A stretch of DNA of 64,000 nucleotides from Flavisolibacter longurius. Its GTDB lineage: Bacteria; Bacteroidota; Bacteroidia; Chitinophagales; Chitinophagaceae. The notes under the pieces are model-generated. The model did no database searches. It was not told the origin of the DNA and saw nothing but the letters and a program-made list of their open reading frames with translations. Where the stretch lies: contig JACJGO010000018.1 of the NCBI GenBank assembly GCA_014163555.1, positions 1-64,000 of the forward strand, read 5' to 3'. Position 1 is the first letter of the stretch; each line of letters starts with the position of its first letter. Shown here one piece after another: positions 45,335 to 53,487 of the stretch. The position numbers and the translations under genes are program-made.

Positions 45335-46630
45335 ATGAATATTCTTTTACTCGGTTCCGGCGGGCGGGAACATGCCCTTGCCTGGAAGATTTCGCAGAGC
45401 AAGCTTTGTTCTAAACTATTGATTGCCCCAGGCAATGCGGGCACGGCGCAATGTGGATCGAACCTTTCGTTTTCGGCAACGGATTTCAACGCCATTAAGC
45501 AATGCTGTATCAATGAAGCGATTGATATGGTGGTGATTGGCCCCGAAGAACCCCTGGTAAAAGGTCTGGTCGATTTTCTGGCCGGTGAATTTGGTTCGAA
45601 GCTATTGGTGATAGGACCTTCGAAAGAAGCCGCCCAACTTGAGGGCAGCAAAGCCTATGCAAAAGCGTTTATGCAGCGGCACAGCATTCCCACAGCTGGA
45701 TACAAAGAATTTACTGCTGCCAACTTTGAAGAAGGGATCACTTACCTGCAACAACATACGCTTCCTATTGTATTGAAAGCCGATGGCCTAGCGGCCGGTA
45801 AAGGTGTGATCATTGCGCAAAGCCATGAAGAAGCGCTAGCCGAATTTTCTGCCATGATCCGTGATGCCAAGTTTGGCGATGCCAGCAGCAAAGTGGTGGT
45901 GGAAGAGTTTTTAGATGGTATTGAGCTTTCCGTATTTGTGCTGACAGATGGAAAGTCTTATGTGTTGTTGCCCGAAGCAAAAGACTACAAGCGCATTGGC
46001 GAAGGCGATACTGGGTTGAACACCGGTGGCATGGGTGCCATAAGCCCCGTACCGTTTGCCGGTGAAGCGCTCATGCAAAAAATTGTTACCAATATTGTAG
46101 AGCCCACCATTGCGGGATTTGCCAAAGATGGCCTGAATTATAAAGGCTTTGTATTTTTTGGACTGATCAAAGTAGGCGAGGAGCCGCTGGTGATTGAATA
46201 CAACTGTCGCATGGGCGACCCGGAAACCGAAGTGGTGATGCCGCGTATTAAAACTGATTTGGTAGAGCTACTGGAAGCAACCGCAAAAGGTGAATTGAAT
46301 TGTCGTACCCTTGAAAAAGATTCCCGCTTTGCAACAACGGTGGTCGCTGTAAGTGGTGGTTATCCCGGTGACTATGAAAAAGGGTTTGCAATGAGCGGCC
46401 TTGCGCAGCAGGGCGACACGCTGCTTTTTCATATGGGCACCAAAGTAGCGGGCGGCGAAGTTGTTACTAGCGGTGGCCGGGTTATTTGTGCAACGACGCT
46501 GGATGAAAATTTGCAAGGCGCCCTTGCGAAAAGCAAAAAGGCGATTGAAGACGTACAGTTTGAAGGGAAATATTTTAGAAAGGATATTGGGTTTGAATTC
46601 GGCCCCCTGTCCGCCGGTGGGGGAACCTAG
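45335..46630 (+). CDS. purD: Phosphoribosylamine-glycine ligase with repeat-encoded C-terminus
   Basis: Encodes 431 residues. ATP-grasp features: LLLGSGGREHALAWK at the start, VLKADGLAAGKGVIIA, NTGGMGAISPVP and EYNCRMGDPETEVVMPR. The enzyme joins glycine to phosphoribosylamine in purine synthesis. The body ends at a normal GFEF; the final residues GPLSAGGGT and the TAG come from repeat copy C, in the same frame as in the glycosyltransferase gene. The enzyme should still work because the tail follows the last domain. Confidence 0.95.
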   Translation: MNILLLGSGGREHALAWKISQSKLCSKLLIAPGNAGTAQCGSNLSFSATDFNAIKQCCINEAIDMVVIGPEEPLVKGLVDFLAGEFGSKLLVIGPSKEAAQLEGSKAYAKAFMQRHSIPTAGYKEFTAANFEEGITYLQQHTLPIVLKADGLAAGKGVIIAQSHEEALAEFSAMIRDAKFGDASSKVVVEEFLDGIELSVFVLTDGKSYVLLPEAKDYKRIGEGDTGLNTGGMGAISPVPFAGEALMQKIVTNIVEPTIAGFAKDGLNYKGFVFFGLIKVGEEPLVIEYNCRMGDPETEVVMPRIKTDLVELLEATAKGELNCRTLEKDSRFATTVVAVSGGYPGDYEKGFAMSGLAQQGDTLLFHMGTKVAGGEVVTSGGRVICATTLDENLQGALAKSKKAIEDVQFEGKYFRKDIGFEFGPLSAGGGT

Positions 46631-46633
46631 GTT
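46602..46633 (+). repeat. 32-bp C/G-block repeat, copy C (left arm of pair C/D)
   Basis: Same layout as copy A with several substitutions (CCGCC for CCCCC, AAC for CAC, CTAGGTT tail). Provides the last nine codons and the stop of purD. Confidence 0.85.
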
Positions 46634-46756
46634 GGAATGGCGACAACGTATGCAACCTTTCTTTAAAATATCTTTTATTGATGGATGCAATTGAAATCAA
46701 AGTATCTCAGCATCCTTAAGAATATCCTTATTTAAGAAAAAACGGTAACCTGCGAT

Positions 46757-48325
46757 ATGGCTGTAAAAGAAAAAAGCAACGCCGGCCTAAGTGCCCCCAC
46801 CGGGGGACAGGGGGCAGCGGATGTTCACTACCACGATTACCTTCAACTCGATAAAATTTTAGGTGCGCAGTTTCCTGAAAGTGATAAATGCAACGCGTCA
46901 GCACATGATGAAATGCTGTTCATCATTATTCACCAGGCCTATGAGCTTTGGTTCAAGCAACTGCATTACGAAGTGGACTCGCTGCATGCCATCATGCGAA
47001 AGCCTTCTCTCAACGATAATTCACCCGAACTGCAAACAGTCGTACACCGACTCCATCGCATGGGCGTTATCCTTCGGGTGCTGGTACACCAGATAGATAT
47101 TCTGGAAACCATGACACCGATGGATTTCCTGGATTTTCGTGATATGCTGCGGCCGGCTTCGGGTTTTCAAAGCTGGCAGTTCAAGCTGCTGGAAGCCAAG
47201 CTGGGACTGAAGTTCGAATACCGGCATGGGAAAGAATATTATACCGCACAATTGCGGCAGGAACATGTGGACCTGATTAAAAACGCAGAAAGCGAACATT
47301 CGTTTCTGCAACTGGTAAACGACTGGCTGGAGCGAATGCCTACTGCCCCCCAACCCCCCAAGGGGGGAGTGGCCAAAGCACAGGGCCAGTTTGAGCAAGA
47401 TGATGACAGTTTATTAGAGGAAGATGTTTATGAATACCACACTGCAGATCCTGCGGTTTATGGTTTGTTGAAGCAGTTTGTAAAAGAGAATAGAAGTAAG
47501 CCAACTGAGGCTGAAGATGCCTTGTGGCAGCAATTGCGGGGAAAGCAATTGGGAAGCTACAAGTTTAGACGACAGCATATCATAGGCCATTACATTGCAG
47601 ATTTTGTTTGCCTGCCGGAGAAATTGGTGATTGAAGTTGACGGACTCATTCATCAGTTGCCGGAAAATAAAACAAATGACGAAGAAAGAACTTCATGGTT
47701 GGAAAGAAATGGCTTCCAGGTTCTCCGTTTCACAAATGACGAAGTATTGCATCATCCTGATAAAGTGTTGAACAAAATCTTTCAAACCATAAAAAGTCGC
47801 AGCGAAAACAAGGAATCAGTAGCAGGCAAGGGTAGTGCGGCTGCCACTCCCCCCTTGGGGGGTTGGGGGGGCTTTGATTTCTGGTCAGCATATAAAGAAG
47901 CCTATCAGAATTCTCTGGCAGAAGCCGAAAAAAATAACCTGGCTGCGTTTGACGAAGTATTCTTTCAGCAACGCGAAACGCATTACACCTTTTCAGCCAA
48001 AGCCAACCGTGCTGCATTATTCATCATGCTCTATCGTGGTTATCCTTTATTGCAATTGCCTTTTCAATTGTTGAATAATTTATTGGACATCGACGAGCAA
48101 CTGAGCACCTGGCGGCACCGCCACATGAATATGGTGCACCGCATGATCGGCACCCGCATCGGTACAGGCGGCAGCAGCGGGAAAGATTACCTGAAATCAG
48201 CCGCCGACAAGCATTACATCTTTAAAGAAATTGCCCAACTGACTTCTTTTTTAATTGAACGGAGACGTTTGCCCCAACTACCCAAAGAGATTGAACGAAA
48301 GCTGGGGTTTGCCGCAGAAGATTGA
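46757..48325 (+). CDS. Tryptophan 2,3-dioxygenase interrupted in frame by a DUF559 domain
   Basis: Encodes 522 residues against about 280-320 for the family. Residues 25-196 and 373-522 are the two parts of a heme dioxygenase: HDEMLFIIIHQ (His59), FRDMLRPASGFQS (Arg128), TWRHRH (heme ligand His456) and RIGTGGSSG (Thr470), all positions known from bacterial enzymes. Residues 197-372 are an insertion whose core (about 226-345) is a DUF559 endonuclease-like domain. Residues 10-20 are also repeat-derived (GLSAPTGGQGA). No frameshift or stop occurs. The normal reaction opens tryptophan to N-formylkynurenine; activity of this form is untested. Confidence 0.9.
   Translation: MAVKEKSNAGLSAPTGGQGAADVHYHDYLQLDKILGAQFPESDKCNASAHDEMLFIIIHQAYELWFKQLHYEVDSLHAIMRKPSLNDNSPELQTVVHRLHRMGVILRVLVHQIDILETMTPMDFLDFRDMLRPASGFQSWQFKLLEAKLGLKFEYRHGKEYYTAQLRQEHVDLIKNAESEHSFLQLVNDWLERMPTAPQPPKGGVAKAQGQFEQDDDSLLEEDVYEYHTADPAVYGLLKQFVKENRSKPTEAEDALWQQLRGKQLGSYKFRRQHIIGHYIADFVCLPEKLVIEVDGLIHQLPENKTNDEERTSWLERNGFQVLRFTNDEVLHHPDKVLNKIFQTIKSRSENKESVAGKGSAAATPPLGGWGGFDFWSAYKEAYQNSLAEAEKNNLAAFDEVFFQQRETHYTFSAKANRAALFIMLYRGYPLLQLPFQLLNNLLDIDEQLSTWRHRHMNMVHRMIGTRIGTGGSSGKDYLKSAADKHYIFKEIAQLTSFLIERRRLPQLPKEIERKLGFAAED
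46784..46815 (-). repeat. 32-bp C/G-block repeat, copy D (right arm of pair C/D)
   Basis: Differs from reversed copy A at one base. Read in the dioxygenase frame it is open and encodes GLSAPTGGQG, while the opposite orientation carries a stop. Confidence 0.88.
47346..47373 (+). repeat. 28-bp terminal inverted repeat E, left end of the DUF559 element
   Basis: CCCCCC, AA, CCCCCC, AA, GGGGGG, then agtggc. Perfect inverse of copy F. It contains its own C/G hairpin, so each end can fold alone or the two ends can pair. Confidence 0.93.
47843..47870 (-). repeat. 28-bp terminal inverted repeat F, right end of the DUF559 element
   Basis: gccact, CCCCCC, TT, GGGGGG, TT, GGGGGG: exact reverse complement of copy E. 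In the host frame it reads ATPPLGGWG. Confidence 0.93.
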
Positions 48326-48879
48326 TGTTGGAAAGTCTTGCAAGCCTGCATTTTTTACCCGATCTTTTGCCCGGCATGAACATGCATATTCTGAAGGTTT
48401 ATTTCAAAGCGGCTGTTTTGGTGCCGTTTTACCTCGCCTGTTTTATTTGTTTTATTAGTATTAGCGGTGTATGGATCCATTCCGGGTACAACTGGCAGGC
48501 CATTGCCGAAAACAGTTTCTGTTATAATATGCTGCGGGTTACTTTTCTTTCCGGTATCACTGGCCTGCTAACGCTGACTGCATTTTTCAATCTAAGAGAA
48601 AAGGTGGCTACCAGTTTGTTTTATAGTTTGCTGGCTTGGATGTTACTGCCGTATTTATTTATAACCTATTTGCTCTTTTGGGTGGTGGATTGGTCGGTAA
48701 TGAACCGGCCCGGAAGTGCCGAAATGACGCAGGAGATTTTTCTACTGGTTACCTGTTTTTTTCACACGATCGGTATTATCATTGGTTACACCGACTTCAG
48801 GGCCACAGTCATATTGCACAAGAAAGAGCAGGCAATGAACGTAAGCAACACCGTTGATGTGTACGATACGGTGCAGTAG
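48325..48879 (+). CDS. Membrane protein of unknown function (184 aa)
   Basis: Encodes 184 residues from an ATG that shares its A with the dioxygenase TGA stop (TGATG), suggesting translational coupling; a second ATG at 48376 is also possible. About four membrane helices are predicted (near 28-48, 70-90, 102-122, 138-160). The tail is polar. No family is recognised. Its position after the dioxygenase may be incidental. Confidence 0.6.
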   Translation: MLESLASLHFLPDLLPGMNMHILKVYFKAAVLVPFYLACFICFISISGVWIHSGYNWQAIAENSFCYNMLRVTFLSGITGLLTLTAFFNLREKVATSLFYSLLAWMLLPYLFITYLLFWVVDWSVMNRPGSAEMTQEIFLLVTCFFHTIGIIIGYTDFRATVILHKKEQAMNVSNTVDVYDTVQ

Positions 48880-48904
48880 GGCTTAAATAGTCCCTTGCTG
48901 CTTC

Positions 48905-49669
48905 TTAGTCTTTGGTAGAGGCTTTGTAGGTTGGTGTCTTTATATCGTGGTAAAACAAAAACGTCCAGCCTTCCTTGTTGCCCTGTTCCCACCATTGCAT
49001 GCGCAACTGCATGGCTTTTTCCGGATCATGGTCGTACTTTGTTTTGTACCGCACTTTCATCTGTTGCAGTTGCGGCGCTTCGTCTCCACCAAAAAAGATC
49101 GTTTCGTCTCCTTCTTTGATCCAGAACGCCTGGTGATAAGGCGAATGCCCACCGGTGTGCTCGTAGTGTATATTGTCATCAATCACACCTTTATCGTCGT
49201 GCATAAAATGCACTTGGTGCGATTGCAGCAAGGGCTCAATTTCATCGGGTAAAAAAGAAGGGGCGCCGGTTTGCCAGGCAAAATCCAGCTCCCGTTTTTG
49301 CACATAATAAGCGGCATTGGGAAAGTTCATCACATTGCCTTCGCCAAAGCGGGAAGGCGAAGCATTGGCAATACCGCCTGCGTGGTCTTTGTGTAAATGC
49401 GAAAGCAAAACCTTGGTGACATCCTCCGGTTGGTAACCGGCTTTGCGAATGTTCTCGTGGATCTGCAGTTTGCCGTGCGAATCAAAAAAGCCCAGACCTG
49501 CATCCAGCAGCAAAACATCTTTCTTTGTAATGACCAGAAAGGGCTGAATTTCCACCAGCAAACTACCGCGACTGCGTTCATTCAGCACATCAGATTCTTC
49601 GTTGAAGGGAACAAACAATTTTGTCTTATCTATCGTAAAGCTGCCTTCGGAAAGCGGGATGATCTTCAT
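48905..49669 (-). CDS. Metallo-beta-lactamase-fold hydrolase
   Basis: Encodes 254 residues from the ATG at 49669. The metal motif HLHKDHAGG, a further metal His (HTGGHSPYH) and the bridging Asp in FFGGDEAP fit the lactonase/quorum-quenching-like branch. Two zinc ions are expected. The substrate could be a lactone, a thioester or a phosphate ester. Cytoplasmic. It lies downstream of rodA on the same strand. Confidence 0.85.
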   Translation of the reverse strand: MKIIPLSEGSFTIDKTKLFVPFNEESDVLNERSRGSLLVEIQPFLVITKKDVLLLDAGLGFFDSHGKLQIHENIRKAGYQPEDVTKVLLSHLHKDHAGGIANASPSRFGEGNVMNFPNAAYYVQKRELDFAWQTGAPSFLPDEIEPLLQSHQVHFMHDDKGVIDDNIHYEHTGGHSPYHQAFWIKEGDETIFFGGDEAPQLQQMKVRYKTKYDHDPEKAMQLRMQWWEQGNKEGWTFLFYHDIKTPTYKASTKD

Positions 49670-49699
49670 AATCAAGAATAGCAGCAAAGGTACGCTGCC

Positions 49700-51043
49700 T
49701 TACCGCAATACCATCTGCCTGTCGGCATCAAGCCGTACCAAAATAAACAGCATAATGGAAAACGTGAGCAGCGAAGTGCCGCCATAGCTAATAAAAGGTA
49801 ACGGAATTCCAATCACTGGTGCCAGCCCGATGGTCATGCAAATGTTGATGACGATATGAAAAAAGAAAACAGCCGCCACACCATAGGCATAGCAACGACT
49901 AAATACACTTCGCTGCCGCTCGGCTGCGGCGATGATCCGGAAAAGAAGCAGAACATAGATCAATACAACAATGGTGGTACCCACAAATCCAAAGCCTTCG
50001 CCAATGGTACAGAAGATAAAGTCGGTGCGTTGTTCCGGCACAAAATCGTAACGGGTTTGGGTTCCTTTCAGGAGTCCTTTGCCAATAACACCTCCCGAGC
50101 CAATAGCAATTTTTGATTGCTTTACGTTGTAATCGGTGTCCTTGGGTTTGCCGGCCGCAATTTGTGCGTACTCTTTTTTGTGCGCCTGAATATATTCCAG
50201 CGGCACCTCGCGCCCTACGGTGCTGTAAATACGCTCTACCTGGTAAAGCTTCAGCATGTTTTTAAAGAAGTACGGTACGCCTATACCGGCAAAGGCCATC
50301 GTCATCAGCCAGATCAATACCACCGGTACAAGGGAGGAAAACCGCCGCCGGTTGCGCTGGTACACAAAAAAACCAATGATGGCGGCCAACACGGTAAAAA
50401 CGATCATCAGCACTTCGGTTTCCATCAGCAGCGTACACACAACAATAATCCCAATGGTAGCACCAATAGTGAGGATTGTGGAGGGAAGCCCTTCGCGGTA
50501 CATCACCAGAAAAAAAGCAAAATAAACCAGGGCCAGGCCCGTCTCGCTTTGCATCAGGGTTAACACCGCAGGAAACAGTGCAATGGCCGCGGCAATCAAC
50601 TGCGAACGGGTTTTGCTGAAGTCCATGTTGGGCAGCGAAAGGTATTTGGCAAGGGCCAGGCACACGAAAATTTTACACAGTTCCGCCGGCTGAAACTGGA
50701 AGGAGCCAAAGCGGATAATGGACTTGGTTCCCTTTACCTCGGAGTGAAAAGGAAAAACCAGCAGGAGCAGCACAATGCCCACAGCATAAAAAAGATTGGC
50801 TGTGGCCGGGAAAAATTTACTGTCGGTCAGCAGGATAAAAATACCCAGTACCGCTGCAATAAAAAAGTACAGAAGTTGCTTGCTGTAGTCGCTTTGAAAG
50901 GCGAAAAAGGAAGCCACCATTGGGTCGCCGTCTTTGTAGGTTACGCCAAAAATGGCCATAATGCCAATGCCTACCAGCAGCAGGTAAATCCAGATAAAGC
51001 TCCAGTCGATGTTCCGGGAGAAACCACTTTCTTTCCTCGCCAT
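49700..51043 (-). CDS. rodA: SEDS peptidoglycan polymerase, rod-shape
   Basis: Encodes 447 residues with about ten membrane helices. The SEDS signature region FQPAELCKIFVCLALAKYL and the closing GIPLPFISYGGTSLL are clear. RodA polymerises glycan strands during elongation together with PBP2, whose gene precedes it and overlaps by one base (TAATG). A long loop between helices (about 255-300) is seen as in other Bacteroidota RodA. Inner membrane. Confidence 0.93.
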   Translation of the reverse strand: MARKESGFSRNIDWSFIWIYLLLVGIGIMAIFGVTYKDGDPMVASFFAFQSDYSKQLLYFFIAAVLGIFILLTDSKFFPATANLFYAVGIVLLLLVFPFHSEVKGTKSIIRFGSFQFQPAELCKIFVCLALAKYLSLPNMDFSKTRSQLIAAAIALFPAVLTLMQSETGLALVYFAFFLVMYREGLPSTILTIGATIGIIVVCTLLMETEVLMIVFTVLAAIIGFFVYQRNRRRFSSLVPVVLIWLMTMAFAGIGVPYFFKNMLKLYQVERIYSTVGREVPLEYIQAHKKEYAQIAAGKPKDTDYNVKQSKIAIGSGGVIGKGLLKGTQTRYDFVPEQRTDFIFCTIGEGFGFVGTTIVVLIYVLLLFRIIAAAERQRSVFSRCYAYGVAAVFFFHIVINICMTIGLAPVIGIPLPFISYGGTSLLTFSIMLFILVRLDADRQMVLR

Positions 51044-53196
51044 TATGCTACGCTCCTTCTTTTTTTACCCGTTCTGTCGTCCCACATTTCATCGCGGTGC
51101 CAGTAAATAGTTTGTTCTTTTTCGCGGTCAGCAGGCGGAAGGCCGTTATCTTCTCCTTGCCATGCCACCCTTCTTTCAGGGGCTGTCGTAGCAGGCTTTG
51201 TTGAATCCTTTTTAGCCGGTGCTACATTTCCGCGGAGGTATTTTTTAATGTAGTTGCTGTCTTTTGTGATATTGAAATAATACCGGGCCCGCAGGGAGTC
51301 CTCGATGTATTGTTTTACTTTCAGGATGCTGGGCATCAGGTCACGTTGAGCAAACGCATCTGCTTTTTTCTGGCTGGCGGTGCTCAGCGTATCATTCAGG
51401 TATTTTTCAATCATCAGCGAGGCAATGGGACCGGCCGCCGTAGAACCGTAACCGGCATTTTCCACCACTACGGCAATGGCGATTTTCGGATTTTCCCGCG
51501 GCGCAAAGGCTACGAACATGGAATTTTCATTCAGTTCGACTTTTTTGCCGCGTAGCATCGTAAAATTTTGAGCGGTACCCGTTTTCGCGCAAATGTTTAT
51601 ACCAGGAATAGCCGCACTACGGGCCGTACCGTTGGTCACCACATCCTGCATACCGGCCATCACCACGTTAAAAGCTGAATCGGATATATGAGTCAATACA
51701 TCGTGCTTGATCTTGTAGGGTTGCAGCACTGTATCGGCTTCTTCTTTGTCGATGCTTTTTACAAAATGCGGTGTGTAATAATAGCCCTTGTTGGCAATTA
51801 TGCACATGGCATTGGCCAGTTGCAGCGGTGTAGAGGTCATCATATCCTGCCCAATGCCCAGCGTAAGGTTGGTGCAGGAATTCCAGGAGTTGCGGTACAC
51901 CCGGTTGTAAACCGATGTATCGGGAATGTTGCCCTTGTCCTCACTGGGCAGATCAATACCCAGGCGCAGCCCTAAGCCAAAGGCGTTCATATATTCTTTC
52001 CATTTATGATAGCCATTCTTTACACCACCATATTTGGGGTTATCGGTTACCATCCGGTATATGTGTACGAAATAGGAGTTGCAGGAGTTGGCAATGGCCC
52101 GGCGCAGATCAGCGGCGTGACCGCCACCAGCATGGGTACAGGCAGGCTTGCCATGCCCGCAAGCGTAATACCGTCCGCCGCAGGGATAGCCAAACGATGG
52201 TGTGATCAGGCGTTCGTCCAGTGCTACCAGGGCACCCAGGGGCTTGAAGGTAGAACCCGGAGGATACTGTCCCTTAATAGCACGGTTTAGCAACGGGCCG
52301 GAAACATCGAGAACAAACTTGCTGTATGTTTTTTTGAACTCAGGGCCGGTCAACTGGTTAGGATTGAAATTCGGGCCCGACACCATACTGAGAATACCGC
52401 CGGTTTGGGGCTCAATGGCCACTACGGCACCTACCTTATTTTGCATCAGCTTTTCAGCCAGTTGCTGCAGTTCCAGGTCAACATAGGTATGCAGCGGCCG
52501 GCCGGCGATGGGTTGCTCATCCAGTTCGCCATTTTCAAAGCGGCCCACCAGTTTGTTGCGGTTGTCCTTGATCAGGTACTGCACGCCGCGCTGTCCCATC
52601 AGCACTTTTTCATAGGTCGATTCCAGCCCGGTGCGGCCTACATAGTCGCCCATCTGGTAAAATCCTTCCGAACGGGCAATGATCGCCGAATCCACTTCGC
52701 CGATGTAACCCACAAAGTGTCCGCCCACACCACCCGGGTAAATGCGTACCGGGCGGTCCTGCAGGTAAAAGCCTTTGCCCAGGCGCCAGCTGTTTTCTTC
52801 CAGGCGGGCATGTTTTTCCGGTGTCAGCAGGCTTTCAAAGGCCGAAGGACGGGAGCGGCCGTTCTTGATGATGGCGTTCAGCATGCGGGCTTTGAACTCG
52901 GTGGTGTCAATATCGAGCAATTGGCAGATATATGTTGTATCCACACCCCGGGCTTCGGATGGGACTACCATCAGGTCGGTCATTTGGGTGTTGGTAACAA
53001 TGGCTTTTCCCTTGCGGTCGAAGATGATGCCGCGTGCCGGGTAAACGATCTTTTTGAACACGGCATTTTCCTGCGCCAGCCGCTGGTACTTATTGCTCAT
53101 CACCTGCAGAGTAAACAACCGTATCAGGATAATAAGGAAAACAATGGCGAAGATGATGCGGACAATGTAGCTTCTCGATTGTGTGAAAACAGACAT
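51043..53196 (-). CDS. mrdA: Penicillin-binding protein 2 (elongation transpeptidase)
   Basis: Encodes 717 residues from the ATG at 53196 (MSVFTQSRSY). One N-terminal membrane helix, then the dimerisation domain, then the transpeptidase with STFK (Ser315, Lys318), SCN in IANSCNSYF and KTGTAQN. A Cys/His-rich loop (CGGRYYACGHGKPACTHAGG) lies next to the active site and could bind zinc. It cross-links peptidoglycan in the Rod complex with RodA. The gene's mre partners lie 4 kb away on the other strand. Confidence 0.93.
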   Translation of the reverse strand: MSVFTQSRSYIVRIIFAIVFLIILIRLFTLQVMSNKYQRLAQENAVFKKIVYPARGIIFDRKGKAIVTNTQMTDLMVVPSEARGVDTTYICQLLDIDTTEFKARMLNAIIKNGRSRPSAFESLLTPEKHARLEENSWRLGKGFYLQDRPVRIYPGGVGGHFVGYIGEVDSAIIARSEGFYQMGDYVGRTGLESTYEKVLMGQRGVQYLIKDNRNKLVGRFENGELDEQPIAGRPLHTYVDLELQQLAEKLMQNKVGAVVAIEPQTGGILSMVSGPNFNPNQLTGPEFKKTYSKFVLDVSGPLLNRAIKGQYPPGSTFKPLGALVALDERLITPSFGYPCGGRYYACGHGKPACTHAGGGHAADLRRAIANSCNSYFVHIYRMVTDNPKYGGVKNGYHKWKEYMNAFGLGLRLGIDLPSEDKGNIPDTSVYNRVYRNSWNSCTNLTLGIGQDMMTSTPLQLANAMCIIANKGYYYTPHFVKSIDKEEADTVLQPYKIKHDVLTHISDSAFNVVMAGMQDVVTNGTARSAAIPGINICAKTGTAQNFTMLRGKKVELNENSMFVAFAPRENPKIAIAVVVENAGYGSTAAGPIASLMIEKYLNDTLSTASQKKADAFAQRDLMPSILKVKQYIEDSLRARYYFNITKDSNYIKKYLRGNVAPAKKDSTKPATTAPERRVAWQGEDNGLPPADREKEQTIYWHRDEMWDDRTGKKRRSVA

Positions 53197-53437
53197 AGGT
53201 ATTGAAAATGGCTTAGCCGGAATGGGAAGGCAACTGCACCACAAAAATGCTGAATCGTTGCCAGAAGGCAAAAGAAGCGGGAAAAGAATTAGTAAATATT
53301 TCGCAAGAACGGAAACGGTTCACAGTTTACAGTTCAACGTTCGCAGTCAAATCCACTCCTGTTCTGGTTTTCAGCTAAAATGGAATAATTGGTCTGCAAG
53401 TGATTTCTCCTTTTCTCCGCCTACCCCGTTCGAAAAA
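53197..53437. other. 241-bp gene-free stretch upstream of mrdA
   Basis: Between the mrdA start and the terminator of the M13 peptidase gene. No gene or repeat seen; it should hold the mrdA-rodA promoter, with an AT-rich part near 53280-53310. Confidence 0.4.
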
Positions 53438-53465
53438 GAAAAAGTCCCGCCGGAGGCGGGACTTT
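53438..53465 (-). terminator. Terminator of the M13 peptidase gene
   Basis: Perfect 11-bp stem (53441-53451 with 53455-53465, loop gga). On the minus strand it is followed by a long T-run. Confidence 0.88.
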
Positions 53466-53487
53466 CTACTATGGGATTGAAAAACGA

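Larger units (their letters stand above)
46602..46815. mobile_element. Non-coding paired-repeat element C/D (214 bp)
   Basis: Two inverted 32-bp repeats enclose 150 bp. The left arm forms the end of purD and the right arm lies within the first codons of the dioxygenase gene, so the interior holds the dioxygenase promoter and start codon. Tails point inward as in the other pairs. Mobility is inferred. Confidence 0.5.
47346..47870 (+). mobile_element. DUF559-coding in-frame insertion element (525 bp)
   Basis: Bounded by perfect 28-bp inverted repeats and 525 bp long, exactly 175 codons, so the host frame continues through it. The interior encodes a DUF559 domain: TEAEDALWQQLR (250-261), KFRRQHIIGHYIADFVC (Asp282), VIEVDG (Glu293, Asp295) and VLRFTNDEV, the pattern of a PD-(D/E)xK-like nuclease related to Vsr. 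No in-frame Met precedes the domain, so it is made only as part of the host protein. No target duplication is evident. I know of no description of such an element; mobility is inference. Confidence 0.8.

Noticed and set aside
47346-47870. Intein or group I/II intron inside the dioxygenase gene
   Set aside because: No Cys/Ser at the first junction, no His-Asn at the last, no intron core; and the insert is a multiple of three with a coding frame throughout.
47340-47900. Assembly chimera between a dioxygenase gene and a free DUF559 gene
   Set aside because: The host sequence resumes exactly in frame and in register on the far side, which a chimera would not do; still worth a read-level check.
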